DNA of 64,000 nucleotides, taken from the NCBI RefSeq assembly GCF_002407065.1, contig NZ_CP023564.1, forward strand, positions 3,534,001 through 3,598,000. The letters are read 5' to 3'. Positions 43,977 to 52,461 of this stretch are shown one piece after another. The translations under genes were made by a program, and so were the position numbers. This stretch comes from Brachybacterium ginsengisoli (GTDB taxonomy: Bacteria > Actinomycetota > Actinomycetes > Actinomycetales > Dermabacteraceae). The notes beneath the pieces are model-generated. The model made no database searches. It was given only the letters and a program-made list of their open reading frames with translations, and was not told the origin of the DNA. The first letter of the stretch is position 1. Every line of letters begins with the position of its first letter.

Positions 43977-45245
43977 TCAGCTGCACTTGCGGAAGGTCTT
44001 GCCTCCGGGCATGCCATGCCGTTTGCCCGTGTAGCCGCCGTCATCCGAGTAGGGGATCTCAGGGCCGTACGGAACACAGCCGGACCCGGAGGAACCTCCA
44101 GACTCTGAGGAGTCCCCGGATCCTGAGTTACTCGATGAGCCGCCACTGGATGAGGAGCCGCTCGACGACGAGCCGGACGACTTCTTCATCGAGGACGAGC
44201 TCCCCGAGGGCTCCTTCTCCGGCGCCTTGGGCGGGTTGCTCCGCTCCTCCTCTTCCTGCTCCCGCACTTCCTGTTCCCGCTGCCTCTCCTGGCGCTCTTC
44301 CTCCTCCTGCTGCCTGCGCTCCTCCTCCTGCTGCCTGCGCTCCTCCTCTTCGCGCTGCTTGCGCTCCTCTTCCTCGCGCTCCAGGCGCTCCTGCTCAAGG
44401 CGTTCCTGCTCCTCGTCGTACTCGCGATTGAGCTCTGCGAGCGTGTCCTCTGCGGACACCGCCCGACGACGGACATCCGAGGCCTCCTCGCGAACGCCCT
44501 TCACGAAGCTCTCGACACGAGGGCTCGCGAGCACGGCGTTCGACGAGGTGGGCAGCGCGTCGACGGAGATCGCCGCGATGAACACATCCACCTCACCGAG
44601 GACTGAGGTGGCGCCGGCGAGCGCATCGGCCGGATCGCCGGTGACGGTGGCGGGAATCACCTCTACCGCGGCGCTCTGCGCCTGGAGAAGGGAGGGAATG
44701 GTGCACTCGATCTCTTCCGAGAAGAGGCCCCTTTCCTCTTCCTGTGCGGTACGAGACGCTTCTTCGACCTCGGGAAGGAAGCGGTCGTTGGGGGCGAAGT
44801 ACACGGGGACGCCGAGACCCGCGGCCGCGATCTCCACGTTGATCAGGGAGTCGGATTCATAGACCGCTGCAAGGGTGCGGTCGTAGGGGTCCAGTCGTTC
44901 CTCGTCGTAGTCGAGCTCGATCTCGGTGCCCGCCGGCAGACGCTCCTCGAGGAAGGCGGTCGCCTCCGGACCGAGGCACTGGACCGGCATATCGGGATCC
45001 TTCGTCTCCGGAGTGTCGATGTTGAGCAGGCGGATTGTAGTCTCCTCACCGTCCACCAGCGCGATCAGCGTGTCACCGTCCACTATGCGCACCACCTGAC
45101 CCGTGCGGTCGTCGGCTCCTCCGATGACCTCGCATGCGGCTGCACCCACCGCGAGGACTCCGATGACGACTGCCGCGCGGAGCGCGCGCCAGCGCGACGC
45201 CCTGATCGCCGTCCTCGACGACTCGCTGCATGTACCCATGACCAC
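43977..45245 (-). CDS. Secreted thermonuclease-family lipoprotein with coiled-coil stalk
   Basis: A 422-residue exported nuclease. Signal peptide with lipobox GAAAC (Cys38). The staphylococcal nuclease domain at about 48-175 has VDGDTL, IRLLNIDTPET (Arg and Glu of the active site) and YDRTLAAVY (second Arg). A Glu/Gln/Arg coiled coil follows at about 265-335, then a Ser/Gly-rich tract and a C-terminal excalibur-like end (CVPYGPEIPY...GGKTFRKCS). The stalk probably holds the enzyme away from the membrane through the wall. GTG 45245 is 8 nt from AAGGAG; ATG 45239 is an alternative. Confidence 0.88.
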   Translation of the reverse strand: MVMGTCSESSRTAIRASRWRALRAAVVIGVLAVGAAACEVIGGADDRTGQVVRIVDGDTLIALVDGEETTIRLLNIDTPETKDPDMPVQCLGPEATAFLEERLPAGTEIELDYDEERLDPYDRTLAAVYESDSLINVEIAAAGLGVPVYFAPNDRFLPEVEEASRTAQEEERGLFSEEIECTIPSLLQAQSAAVEVIPATVTGDPADALAGATSVLGEVDVFIAAISVDALPTSSNAVLASPRVESFVKGVREEASDVRRRAVSAEDTLAELNREYDEEQERLEQERLEREEEERKQREEEERRQQEEERRQQEEEERQERQREQEVREQEEEERSNPPKAPEKEPSGSSSSMKKSSGSSSSGSSSSGGSSSNSGSGDSSESGGSSGSGCVPYGPEIPYSDDGGYTGKRHGMPGGKTFRKCS

Positions 45246-45366
45246 CCGTGACGCTCCTTGGAGAGACCGAACAAGCTAGTCATCGAAGTATCACTCACCT
45301 GTCCGACATCTGTGCCGACCAGGGCCTGCAGCACCCGACCCCACATCGCATGCCATGCTGATCGCC

Positions 45367-45855
45367 ATGTCCTCCCCCCGCGATCTCTCGACCCCGCTGG
45401 GCCGTGCCCGGATGCTCCTGGCGATGCTGGCCGTGCCGAAGCTGCGCGCCGGGATCGGGCGGATGCTCGCCGGCGACGGCGCCCCCGAGGCTCCGGACGT
45501 GCACGGCCCGCTGTCCCAGCTGGACTGGCTCGGGGCGGACGGCCAGGTCGACGACGCCGCGCTGCGCGAGAGCGCGGAGGCGATCGCTCTGATGCGCTCG
45601 TCGGAGGCGATCCTCGAGGTGAGCCGGCTCGACGGGATCCCTGTGAAGACCGAGGAGTCCCGGCAGGTCAGCGGACGCATCGCCCGGATCGTCTTCGAGC
45701 GGGTCGGAGCGGAGCGGACTCTCACCGAGGGCGAGCTGAACGCCGCGATCGCGATGTTCGCCGCGGACGTCGCGCTGGTGCGGCGGGACGCCGTGGACTC
45801 CGGAGTGCTCGAGCGGTCCACGGACGGCGCGGCGTACCGCCTGGCGGCGGACTGA
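45367..45855 (+). CDS. DUF2087-like protein
   Basis: A 162-residue soluble protein. The C-terminal half (LTEGELNAAIAMFAADVALVRRDAVDSGVLER) matches DUF2087, a winged-helix-like domain often at the end of ArsR-type regulators; the N-terminal half has no clear HTH, although LRAGIGRMLAG and DWLGADGQVDDAAL are helical. It may be a regulator that has lost its sensor, or a paralogue acting alone. Start ATG 45367 or 45355; no RBS precedes either. Confidence 0.7.
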   Translation: MSSPRDLSTPLGRARMLLAMLAVPKLRAGIGRMLAGDGAPEAPDVHGPLSQLDWLGADGQVDDAALRESAEAIALMRSSEAILEVSRLDGIPVKTEESRQVSGRIARIVFERVGAERTLTEGELNAAIAMFAADVALVRRDAVDSGVLERSTDGAAYRLAAD

Positions 45856-45868
45856 GCGAGGTCAGTCC
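45849..45868. terminator. Inverted repeat embedding two stop codons
   Basis: GGACTGA and TCAGTCC, perfect 7-bp arms around 6 nt, contain the TGA of both convergent genes (45853-45855 and 45862-45864). Confidence 0.55.
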
Positions 45869-46329
45869 TTGAAGAGGTTGCGGATGATCGAGACGGCGTT
45901 CCTGACGAACGGGATCAGGAACAGGACGAGGAACCACAGCGAGAAGTTCCCGGAGAGCATCCGGAAGCCGAAGACCGCAACGATCACCAGCACGAGGATC
46001 GGGAAGCACTTCCTGAACGCCCTGCCGGCGTTGAAGCCCCCGTCGTCCGCCCGGCCCGAGTCGTTGCTGGTGAAGCCCGCGCTCCACGGCGAACCCTCGT
46101 CGTGCTCGCTCGGGAGCGTCCCGCGCTCACCGAACTGCGGCGCCATCTCCTCGGCGGCCTGCTGATCGTGCCGCGGGCCGAAGTCCGCACTCGGTGCCTG
46201 TGCGTCGGGCGCGAAATCGGAGGAGAAGCCTCCGCCGCCCTGCGATCCTGACCTGGCGCGGTCCGTGCCGCCCAGCCAGGACGGGTCCCCACCCGGACCG
46301 TGATCGCCGTTCCCCCGGTTCGTCGTCAT
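45862..46329 (-). CDS. Small membrane protein with disordered N-terminus
   Basis: 155 residues: a Gly/Ser/Asp-rich cytoplasmic region to about 100, then hydrophobic segments at about 108-126 and 130-145 ending in NAVSIIRNLFKD. I do not recognise a family. ATG 46329 is chosen because TACGAT is exactly 6 nt upstream; GTG 46335 is an alternative. Its promoter overlaps that of the divergent ornithine cyclodeaminase gene. Confidence 0.75.
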   Translation of the reverse strand: MTTNRGNGDHGPGGDPSWLGGTDRARSGSQGGGGFSSDFAPDAQAPSADFGPRHDQQAAEEMAPQFGERGTLPSEHDEGSPWSAGFTSNDSGRADDGGFNAGRAFRKCFPILVLVIVAVFGFRMLSGNFSLWFLVLFLIPFVRNAVSIIRNLFKD

Positions 46330-46335
46330 GCGCAC

Positions 46336-46352
46336 ATCGTAGGCGCTACGGT
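46336..46352. promoter_or_regulatory. Overlapping divergent leaderless promoters
   Basis: The minus-strand -10 TACGAT (46341-46336) and the plus-strand -10 TACGGT (46347-46352) are 5 bp apart and each lies exactly 6 nt from its start codon. The -35 region of each promoter therefore lies inside the first codons of the other gene. Confidence 0.6.
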
Positions 46353-46358
46353 CGAGCG

Positions 46359-47255
46359 ATGATCTCCCTCAGCGACGACCAGGTGCGCGACCTCCTTCCC
46401 TCCCCGGAGCGGGCGGTGGAACTGATGCACGAGACCCTGCTCGCCCTCGCCGGCGGCAGCGCCTCCGTGACGCCGAAGTCCCAGGTGGTCCACGAGCCGG
46501 GTGGTTTCGCGAACGCCATGCCGGCGGCGTGGCCCGAGCGGGGCCTGCTCGGCGTGAAGTGGGTGGTGGTCACCCCGTCGAACCGGGAGCACGGGCGCGA
46601 GATGATCGGCGGGCTGATGGTGCTCTCCGGCGCCGACGGCTCCACGCGCGCCACCATGGACGCGGCGGAGCTGACGGCCCTGCGCACCGCCGCGGTCACC
46701 GGTGCCTCCCTCGCGCTCGACGACCGGCCGATCGCCTTCCTCGGCACCGGGGTGCAGGCCCGGTCGCACGCCCGCGTGATCGAGGCGCTCGGCCGCGGGC
46801 CGCTGACCGTCTGGGGTCGGCGGGCCGACGCGCTCGAGGCGCTGCGGGCCTGGTGCGCGGAGCACACCCCCGACCTCGAGCTGCGTACCACCACCGGTCG
46901 AGCGGCCGCCCTCGCCGGTGCCGGCGTCGTGATCAGCGGGCTGCCGATCGGGCTGCAGGACTCGGCCCTCTCCCCCGGGGATGTCGCCCCGGACGCGACC
47001 CTGCTGCCGATCGACTACGCCTCCGTCGCCGGTGCGGAGATCTCCCGCACCGGGACCGTGGTGGCCGACGATCCCGAGCAGTTCGAGTCCCTGCGCCCGC
47101 TCAAGCACGGCGAGGACTACCCGCGGGCGACGGGCGCGACCGGGGACCTGCTGCGGGACGGCCGACCGGACGGACTGGTCGTCGCCCAGAACCTCGGCTC
47201 GGGCCTCGGCGACGTGGTGCTCGCCGACGTCGTCGCGCGCGGGGCGGGGGCGTGA
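46359..47255 (+). CDS. Ornithine cyclodeaminase family protein
   Basis: A 298-residue NAD(P)-dependent enzyme of the ornithine cyclodeaminase/mu-crystallin family, which converts ornithine to proline or reduces related imines such as pyrroline-2-carboxylate. Visible are TPKSQVVHEPGGFANAMPA, the GLLGVKWVVVTPSN strand and the dinucleotide-binding FLGTGVQARSHARVIEAL. The catalytic Asp lies in LPIDYASV, where the family usually has an Asp in this position. The stop overlaps the GNAT gene start as GTGA. ATG 46359 has TACGGT 6 nt upstream. Confidence 0.87.
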   Translation: MISLSDDQVRDLLPSPERAVELMHETLLALAGGSASVTPKSQVVHEPGGFANAMPAAWPERGLLGVKWVVVTPSNREHGREMIGGLMVLSGADGSTRATMDAAELTALRTAAVTGASLALDDRPIAFLGTGVQARSHARVIEALGRGPLTVWGRRADALEALRAWCAEHTPDLELRTTTGRAAALAGAGVVISGLPIGLQDSALSPGDVAPDATLLPIDYASVAGAEISRTGTVVADDPEQFESLRPLKHGEDYPRATGATGDLLRDGRPDGLVVAQNLGSGLGDVVLADVVARGAGA

Positions 47256-47707
47256 CCCTCCGCGAGCTCGACGAGGAGACGGCCTCGCTGCTCTCGGCGA
47301 CGAGCCCGACCTGGGCCGCCGCGGTCCCCTCCTGGCAGGAGAGCATGCGCGCCGGCAGGAGCACGGTGCTGGTCACCCTCCTCGATGGAGCACCCGTCGG
47401 GGTCGCCCAGCTGCTCCACGCCGACATCCCCGAGGTCCGCAACGTGGGCGTCCTGGAGGAGCATCGGGGTCGCGGGATCGGCACGGCCCTGGTGCGCGAG
47501 GCAGAACATCGTGCGCTCCCCGCAGGACGGCTCCGGCTGGGCGTCGGGCTGGACAATCCGCAGGCCCGGCGGCTGTACGAGCGCCTCGGCTACCGGGCCG
47601 TCGGTGATCCGGTCACCACGACCTACGAGTACGTCGACGCCGACGGCGTGCGCCGCACGGCGACCGAGACGGACCAGATGATGGAGAAGGCGCTCACGTC
47701 GCCGTGA
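47252..47707 (+). CDS. GNAT-family N-acetyltransferase
   Basis: A 151-residue enzyme that transfers acetyl from acetyl-CoA to an amine. The acetyl-CoA pyrophosphate-binding motif A is VGVLEEHRGRGIGTALV, and LGVGLDNPQARRLYERLGY is motif B. GTG 47252 overlaps the cyclodeaminase stop. Coupling with an amino-acid enzyme may mean it acts on an amino acid or related metabolite. Confidence 0.9.
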   Translation: MTLRELDEETASLLSATSPTWAAAVPSWQESMRAGRSTVLVTLLDGAPVGVAQLLHADIPEVRNVGVLEEHRGRGIGTALVREAEHRALPAGRLRLGVGLDNPQARRLYERLGYRAVGDPVTTTYEYVDADGVRRTATETDQMMEKALTSP

Positions 47708-47748
47708 CGTCGGCCGTGCTGCGTGGCCAGCCAGCACTGCCGAGCGAT

Positions 47749-47764
47749 ATGATGTTTCCATCAT
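47749..47764. promoter_or_regulatory. ArsR operator overlapping -10 and start codon
   Basis: ATGATG (47749-47754) and CATCAT (47759-47764) form a perfect inverted repeat around TTTC. It overlaps a -10 TATGAT (47748-47753) and the first bases of the ArsR start codon, an excellent place for autorepression. Confidence 0.55.
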
Positions 47765-48131
47765 GCCGCTATCCCAGAGCCAGCGCCCCCTCTACGAGGT
47801 CAAGGCCAATCTCTTCAAGGGCCTCGCCCACCCGTACCGGATCCGGATCCTCGAGCTGCTCGCCGACGCCGACGAGGTCAGCGTCGCCGCCCTCCAGTCG
47901 GACACCGAGCTCGAGGCCTCCCACCTCTCCCAGCACCTGTCGGTGCTGCGCCGTCACCACCTGGTGGTCTCCGAGCGCCGCGCGAGCCACGTCTACTACC
48001 GCCTCGCCGATCCGCGGATCCGCGAGCTGCTCGCGGTGGCCCGCGCCCTCCTGCTGACGATGCTCAGCAGCGACAGCGACCGGCTGGACGCCGCACAGAG
48101 CCTGCCCGCGATCGGAGCGTCGCAGCGATGA
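47763..48131 (+). CDS. ArsR-family transcriptional regulator
   Basis: A 122-residue winged-helix repressor. The HTH is in VAALQSDTELEASHLSQHLSVLRRHHLV and the wing is RRASHVYYRLADPRIREL. It contains no cysteine at all and the ELCVCDL metal motif is absent, so it does not sense soft metals through thiolates. ATG 47763; its stop overlaps the SulP gene start by 4 nt, so the two are co-translated and the transporter is the likely regulated function. Confidence 0.9.
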   Translation: MPLSQSQRPLYEVKANLFKGLAHPYRIRILELLADADEVSVAALQSDTELEASHLSQHLSVLRRHHLVVSERRASHVYYRLADPRIRELLAVARALLLTMLSSDSDRLDAAQSLPAIGASQR

Positions 48132-49813
48132 CCGCCCCCACCGTGACCCAGCGCCTGCGCACCGCGGCCGTGCGCTCGCGCGACCTCTGGCCCGCCCGGG
48201 AGGACTACCGCCTCCTGCGCCGCACCTGGCGCAAGGACGTCCTGGCCGGCATCACCGTGGGCATCGTCGCGCTGCCGCTCGCGCTCGGCTTCGGGGTCAG
48301 CTCCGGCCTCACCGCCGAGCAGGGGCTGGTCACCGCGATCGTCGCCGGCCTGCTCGCCGCCGTGTTCGGCGGATCGAACGTGCAGGTCTCGGGGCCGACG
48401 GGCGCCATGGTGGTGGTGCTGGTGCCGATCGTGGCGACCTACGGAGCCGCCGCCATCGCCGCCGTGACCCTCATCGCGGGGGTGCTGGTCATGGCGACCG
48501 GCCTGCTGCGGCTGGGCCGCATCGTCTCGATCATCCCGTGGCCGGTGATCGAGGGGTTCACCCTCGGCATCGCCTGCATCATCTTCCTGCAGCAGGTCCC
48601 GCTGATCACCTCGCCGCATCAGGCGGCGCCGGGCGAGCACAGCTCCAACGCCGTGGTCGCCGCGGGGCAGTCCCTGGCCGCCGCGGACCCGGTGTACCTC
48701 GCCTGGGCCGCCGGCGCGGTCGTGATCGTCGCGGCCTGCATGCTGATCGCGCCCCGGATCCACCCCTCGGTGCCCGGCTCGCTCATCGGCATCGCCGTGG
48801 TCGCCGTGCTCGCCGCCCTGGCCTCCTCCCCGCTGGCCACGATCGGGACCATCCCCGCCTCCCTGCCCGCGCCGTCCCTGCCGAGCATCGACCCGGAGCT
48901 GCTGGGCGTGCTCCTGCCCGCCGCGGCCACCGTCGCGGCGCTGGCCGCGATCGAGTCGCTGCTCTCGGCCCGCGTGGCCGGCTCGATGGCGGACACCGGC
49001 GCCTTCGACCCCGACCGGGAGCTGGTGGGCCAGGGCGTCGCCTCGATCGGCGCCTCCCTCTTCGGCGGCATGCCCGCGACCGGGGCGATCGCCCGCACCT
49101 CGGTGTCGATCAGGGCCGGGGCACGCACCCGCGCCGCCTCGATCGTGCACGCGCTCGTGCTGCTCGCGGTGGTCTACGTCGCCTCCGGCCCGGTGGGGAT
49201 GATCCCGCTGGCGGCCCTCGCCGGGGTGCTGTTCATGACCGCGATCCGCATGGTGCACACCGCGACGGTCCGCTCGATCATGACCTCCACCCGCTCGGAC
49301 GCCTGGATCTTCACCATCACCGCAATCGTCACGGTCTCCTTCGACCTCATCTGGGCGGTGCTCATCGGCGTCGCGCTCGCGGCCGTGGTGGCGCTGCGCG
49401 GTGCGGCGCGCACCACCGGCGTGGCGCTCGAGCCGATCCAGGCCGATCCGCCCAGCGACCTGGACAGCTCGATCGTGGCGGTCCGCTTCCAGGGCCCGCT
49501 GTTCTTCGTCTCGGCCGAACGGGTTCAGGAGACGGTGATGGGCGTGGGCACGCCGAGCGTGGTGATCCTGCGCCTGGCCCGGCTGGAGCGCGTGGATGCC
49601 ACCGGGGCGCAGGTGCTCGCGCAGATCGTGCGCAGCCTCGAGCGGCGCGGCATCACGGTGCTCATCAAGGGGGTGCGGGACAGCCACAGCGCCCTGTTCC
49701 GACGCGTCGGGGTGCTCGCGGCGCTGCGCCATCACAAGCATCTCTTCGTCGACTTCGACGGTGCGCTGGAGCACGCCCGCTCGCACGTCGCGCGCGAGCG
49801 GGAGCAGGTCTGA
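48128..49813 (+). CDS. SulP-family anion transporter with C-terminal STAS domain
   Basis: A 561-residue transporter with about 12 membrane segments: LAGITVGIVALPLALGFGVSSGL near the N-terminus, GGSNVQVSGPTGAMVVVLVPIVA and GVASIGASLFGGMPATGAIARTSVSIRAGARTR are SulP signatures. The STAS domain follows at about 440-550 (DSSIVAVRFQGPLFFVSAERV, LRLARLERVDATGAQVLAQIV). SulP proteins carry sulfate, bicarbonate or other anions. The ArsR partner may respond to the anion or to a downstream metabolite. Confidence 0.92.
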   Translation: MTAPTVTQRLRTAAVRSRDLWPAREDYRLLRRTWRKDVLAGITVGIVALPLALGFGVSSGLTAEQGLVTAIVAGLLAAVFGGSNVQVSGPTGAMVVVLVPIVATYGAAAIAAVTLIAGVLVMATGLLRLGRIVSIIPWPVIEGFTLGIACIIFLQQVPLITSPHQAAPGEHSSNAVVAAGQSLAAADPVYLAWAAGAVVIVAACMLIAPRIHPSVPGSLIGIAVVAVLAALASSPLATIGTIPASLPAPSLPSIDPELLGVLLPAAATVAALAAIESLLSARVAGSMADTGAFDPDRELVGQGVASIGASLFGGMPATGAIARTSVSIRAGARTRAASIVHALVLLAVVYVASGPVGMIPLAALAGVLFMTAIRMVHTATVRSIMTSTRSDAWIFTITAIVTVSFDLIWAVLIGVALAAVVALRGAARTTGVALEPIQADPPSDLDSSIVAVRFQGPLFFVSAERVQETVMGVGTPSVVILRLARLERVDATGAQVLAQIVRSLERRGITVLIKGVRDSHSALFRRVGVLAALRHHKHLFVDFDGALEHARSHVAREREQV

Positions 49814-49829
49814 GGGCAGGCTCTCTCAG
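49810..49829. terminator. Inverted repeat embedding two stop codons
   Basis: CTGAG (49810-49814) and CTCAG (49825-49829) pair around 10 nt and include the TGA codons of the SulP gene (49811-49813) and the 829-residue gene (49826-49828). Confidence 0.4.
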
Positions 49830-52315
49830 GCCACCCGCACCAGCTGCTCCCTGCGGGCCCGGAGCTCGTCGCGCGTGCTCCATCCGCTGAACAGCCCGGC
49901 GCCGGGCTCGAGCTCGCGGCCCTCGGCGAGGGTGCCCACCGCGACGGGCTCGTAGCCGATCCGGTGCAGCAGGCGGCCGACGGACTCGGCGGCGCGGGGG
50001 TCGTCGGCCGCGACCGCGATCGCTCGGCGGCGCGGGTCGCCGTCCTCCCGGCCGTGGTCCTCGACGTCGTGATAGCCGATGTGGTTCAGGGTCTTGACCA
50101 CCTGTGCACCGGGCAGACGGGCGGCCAGCAGCTCGCTCGTGGAGAGCAGGTCGCCGCCCTCCCCGATCGCGGCGCGCGCGGCGGCCACGGCGGCGGCATC
50201 GGCCTCGCCCCAGGGGTTGGTCGCATCGATCACGACCACGTCCTGGAACGCGGCGGGGTCCAGGGCGAGCGCGACATGCAGGGGAACGGTGATGGCGACG
50301 ACGTCCGAGGACGCGGCCAGGGCCTCGAGACCCACGGGATGCGCTCCGGGCAGCCGGACGGCGAGGGCGGCGGCGGGGGCGCGACCGGTCACGGAGACCT
50401 CGACGCCGCGGCGCAGCGCCGTGCGGGTCAGAGCGCTGCCGATCTTCCCGGGACCGAGCACGCCGAGCCGCGGGAGTCGGGCGGCGCGGACGCCCGAGGT
50501 GACGGGCTGCGCGTGGACCGACCCGTCGGCGCCGGGGGTCAGCGAGGCCGCGAGGAGGTCGCGGGCCAGGGCGTCGTTGCGGCGGTGGCAGGGGGCGTTG
50601 GTGCGGGGGCGGGCGAAGGCGCCGATGGGCAGCTCGGAGGTCCAGGGGCCGACGGCCCACAGGCGCTCCTGCGCCGTGCCGTCGGGCGCGATCACACGGT
50701 GGCGGTCGTCGACCTCGAGGGTTCCGGGTGAGGCGATCGACTCCCGCCCGACTGCCGCATCCCCGCCGGTCACGAGCTCCCGCAGCAGCGGGTTCGTGGA
50801 CTCGACGAGAGAGGGCTCGGGCAGGAAGGCATCCACGAGCGCCCCGGCGCTCACGCTGACGCCTGCGGCACCGCGGGCGGTGAAGAGCCCGGTGGACTCG
50901 TCGGCCCGGACCCGCACGCGCGGGCCCAGCAGGTGGACCACGCCGGCGCGCTCGAGGGCGAGCAGCTGGTGCAGGCGGTGCGGCGGCGGGCCGGAGTCGA
51001 CGAAGCTGAACAGCGAGTGCCACCAGCGCGGGTAGCCGCCGGCGGCGCCGCCGCGCAGCCGTGCCGCGGGCAGCTGGTCCACGAGCGCGCCGTGCAGGCG
51101 CAGCAACAGCTGGAACAGGGTGCGGGCGGAGGTGACCTCGCCCCGGGTGCGCGAGAGCAGGTCCTGCTCGATGTGGCGCACCACCGCGTCGCGGGTGACG
51201 CGCGGATGGGCATCCCCGTGGAGCCAGCCCAGAGGATCGTCGAGCCAGGCCAGCGGCTCCTCCCCCGGCTCCGGCGCCGGGGCATCGGGCACCCAGCGGT
51301 GGATCTCGGCGGCGATCAGCGGCACCACGTCGGCGCGGAAGTCGAGCAGTCCGTCGGCGTCCTCGCGAGCGCGGAGGTTCTCGGGCGTGACGTGCTCGAG
51401 AGCGCCGATCCCGGTGGGCTCGCCCTCGTCGCGCACCTTCGAGTGGTAGGGCACGCCGCGACGCGACCCCACCCAGAGCCGAGGCTCGCGGCCCGAGGGC
51501 CGGTAGGCGAGGCGGCCGGGCTCCCCCGGCAGCGGCTCCGGGACGAACTCGCCGCCGCGCCCCTCGGTGAGCAGCGCCATGAGATCGATGAAGGCCAGCC
51601 CCATGCCGCGCACCACGACGTCCTGGCCGGGGGCCACCAGCTCGAGCTGCGCATCGGAGGCCTGGGAGGGCGCGAGGTAGGTGCCGCCGTGGCGGCGGGC
51701 GAAGGCGGCGAGCTGGTGCCGGGTGGCGTCGGGGCGGGAGTCGGTGTGCCCGGCGGCCAGGAGCAGGAGGTCGGCGCGCAGGGGCTCGCGGTCCTCGAGC
51801 TCGACGCCCCAGGTGCCGTCCGGTGCGCGATGGACGGCGGTGGCGGTGGTGCGGTGCACGGTGACGGTGAGGGCGCGCGGCAGGCGCGAGAGGACCTGGC
51901 CGAAGAACCACTCGAGGTAGAGGGCCTGCACGCGGCGGCTCGGGAAGTCGGTGGCCTGCAGCGCCTCGATCTCGGCGAGGCGCTCGGTGCCCGCGGTGGG
52001 CGCCTCGATGGTGCCCAGGCGGATCCCCTCGGCCCACTCGGCGAGCGAGGGACCGGCATGGATCGGACCCTCGCAGTCGACGGTGTCGTCGGGATAGATG
52101 GAGACGTCGGCCGCGCGCGAGTTCATCAGCAGCAGCGGGCTCTCGTCCGCGCGCCAGATGCGCCCGGCGCCAGGCATGTGCGGATCCACGATGTCCACGT
52201 GCAGAGGTCCCTGCGCGGGATGGGCGGCGTTGGCGACGAGCCGCTCGAGCACGCCGATCGCCCGAGGCCCGCCGCCGACGATCGTCAGGCGCGTGCTCAC
52301 CATCGGGATGTTCAT
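49826..52315 (-). CDS. FAD/NAD(P)-binding protein fused to an F420-reductase-like domain
   Basis: An 829-residue two-part protein. Residues 8-600 form an FAD/NAD(P)-binding oxidoreductase of the HpyO/PF13454 kind, with TIVGGGPRAIGVLERL near the N-terminus and PGAGRIW and MNSRAADVSIYPDD next. From about 613 a second Rossmann domain begins (LGVLGPGKIGSALTRTAL) and continues with VIDATNPWG and KTLNHIGYHDVED, the same family as the stand-alone protein at 34921-35619. Putting an FAD oxidoreductase and a hydride-transfer domain in one chain suggests internal electron supply. ATG 52315 follows GGAAGGGA. It is divergent from the transporter/monooxygenase operon. Confidence 0.82.
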   Translation of the reverse strand: MNIPMVSTRLTIVGGGPRAIGVLERLVANAAHPAQGPLHVDIVDPHMPGAGRIWRADESPLLLMNSRAADVSIYPDDTVDCEGPIHAGPSLAEWAEGIRLGTIEAPTAGTERLAEIEALQATDFPSRRVQALYLEWFFGQVLSRLPRALTVTVHRTTATAVHRAPDGTWGVELEDREPLRADLLLLAAGHTDSRPDATRHQLAAFARRHGGTYLAPSQASDAQLELVAPGQDVVVRGMGLAFIDLMALLTEGRGGEFVPEPLPGEPGRLAYRPSGREPRLWVGSRRGVPYHSKVRDEGEPTGIGALEHVTPENLRAREDADGLLDFRADVVPLIAAEIHRWVPDAPAPEPGEEPLAWLDDPLGWLHGDAHPRVTRDAVVRHIEQDLLSRTRGEVTSARTLFQLLLRLHGALVDQLPAARLRGGAAGGYPRWWHSLFSFVDSGPPPHRLHQLLALERAGVVHLLGPRVRVRADESTGLFTARGAAGVSVSAGALVDAFLPEPSLVESTNPLLRELVTGGDAAVGRESIASPGTLEVDDRHRVIAPDGTAQERLWAVGPWTSELPIGAFARPRTNAPCHRRNDALARDLLAASLTPGADGSVHAQPVTSGVRAARLPRLGVLGPGKIGSALTRTALRRGVEVSVTGRAPAAALAVRLPGAHPVGLEALAASSDVVAITVPLHVALALDPAAFQDVVVIDATNPWGEADAAAVAAARAAIGEGGDLLSTSELLAARLPGAQVVKTLNHIGYHDVEDHGREDGDPRRRAIAVAADDPRAAESVGRLLHRIGYEPVAVGTLAEGRELEPGAGLFSGWSTRDELRARREQLVRVA

Positions 52316-52374
52316 CCGTGGGGTCCCTTCCGAGGCGTCTCTGTGTCGCTGGATGACGAGTCATAGCCGTCACC

Positions 52375-52402
52375 TTGCATGTCCATTAGATTCGCTTATA
52401 TC
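52375..52402 (+). promoter_or_regulatory. Promoter of the ABC transporter/monooxygenase operon
   Basis: TTGCAT (52375-52380), a 16-bp spacer and TATATC (52397-52402) make the most A+T-rich promoter in the window, about 55 nt before the transporter start. Just upstream, TGACG...CGTCA arms at 52353-52371 may be an operator. Confidence 0.6.
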
Positions 52403-52461
52403 GTCGGCTCTCGCAAGCCTCGTCCATCCCCTGGTTCACGTCCCGTCACGGAAGGCACCCC

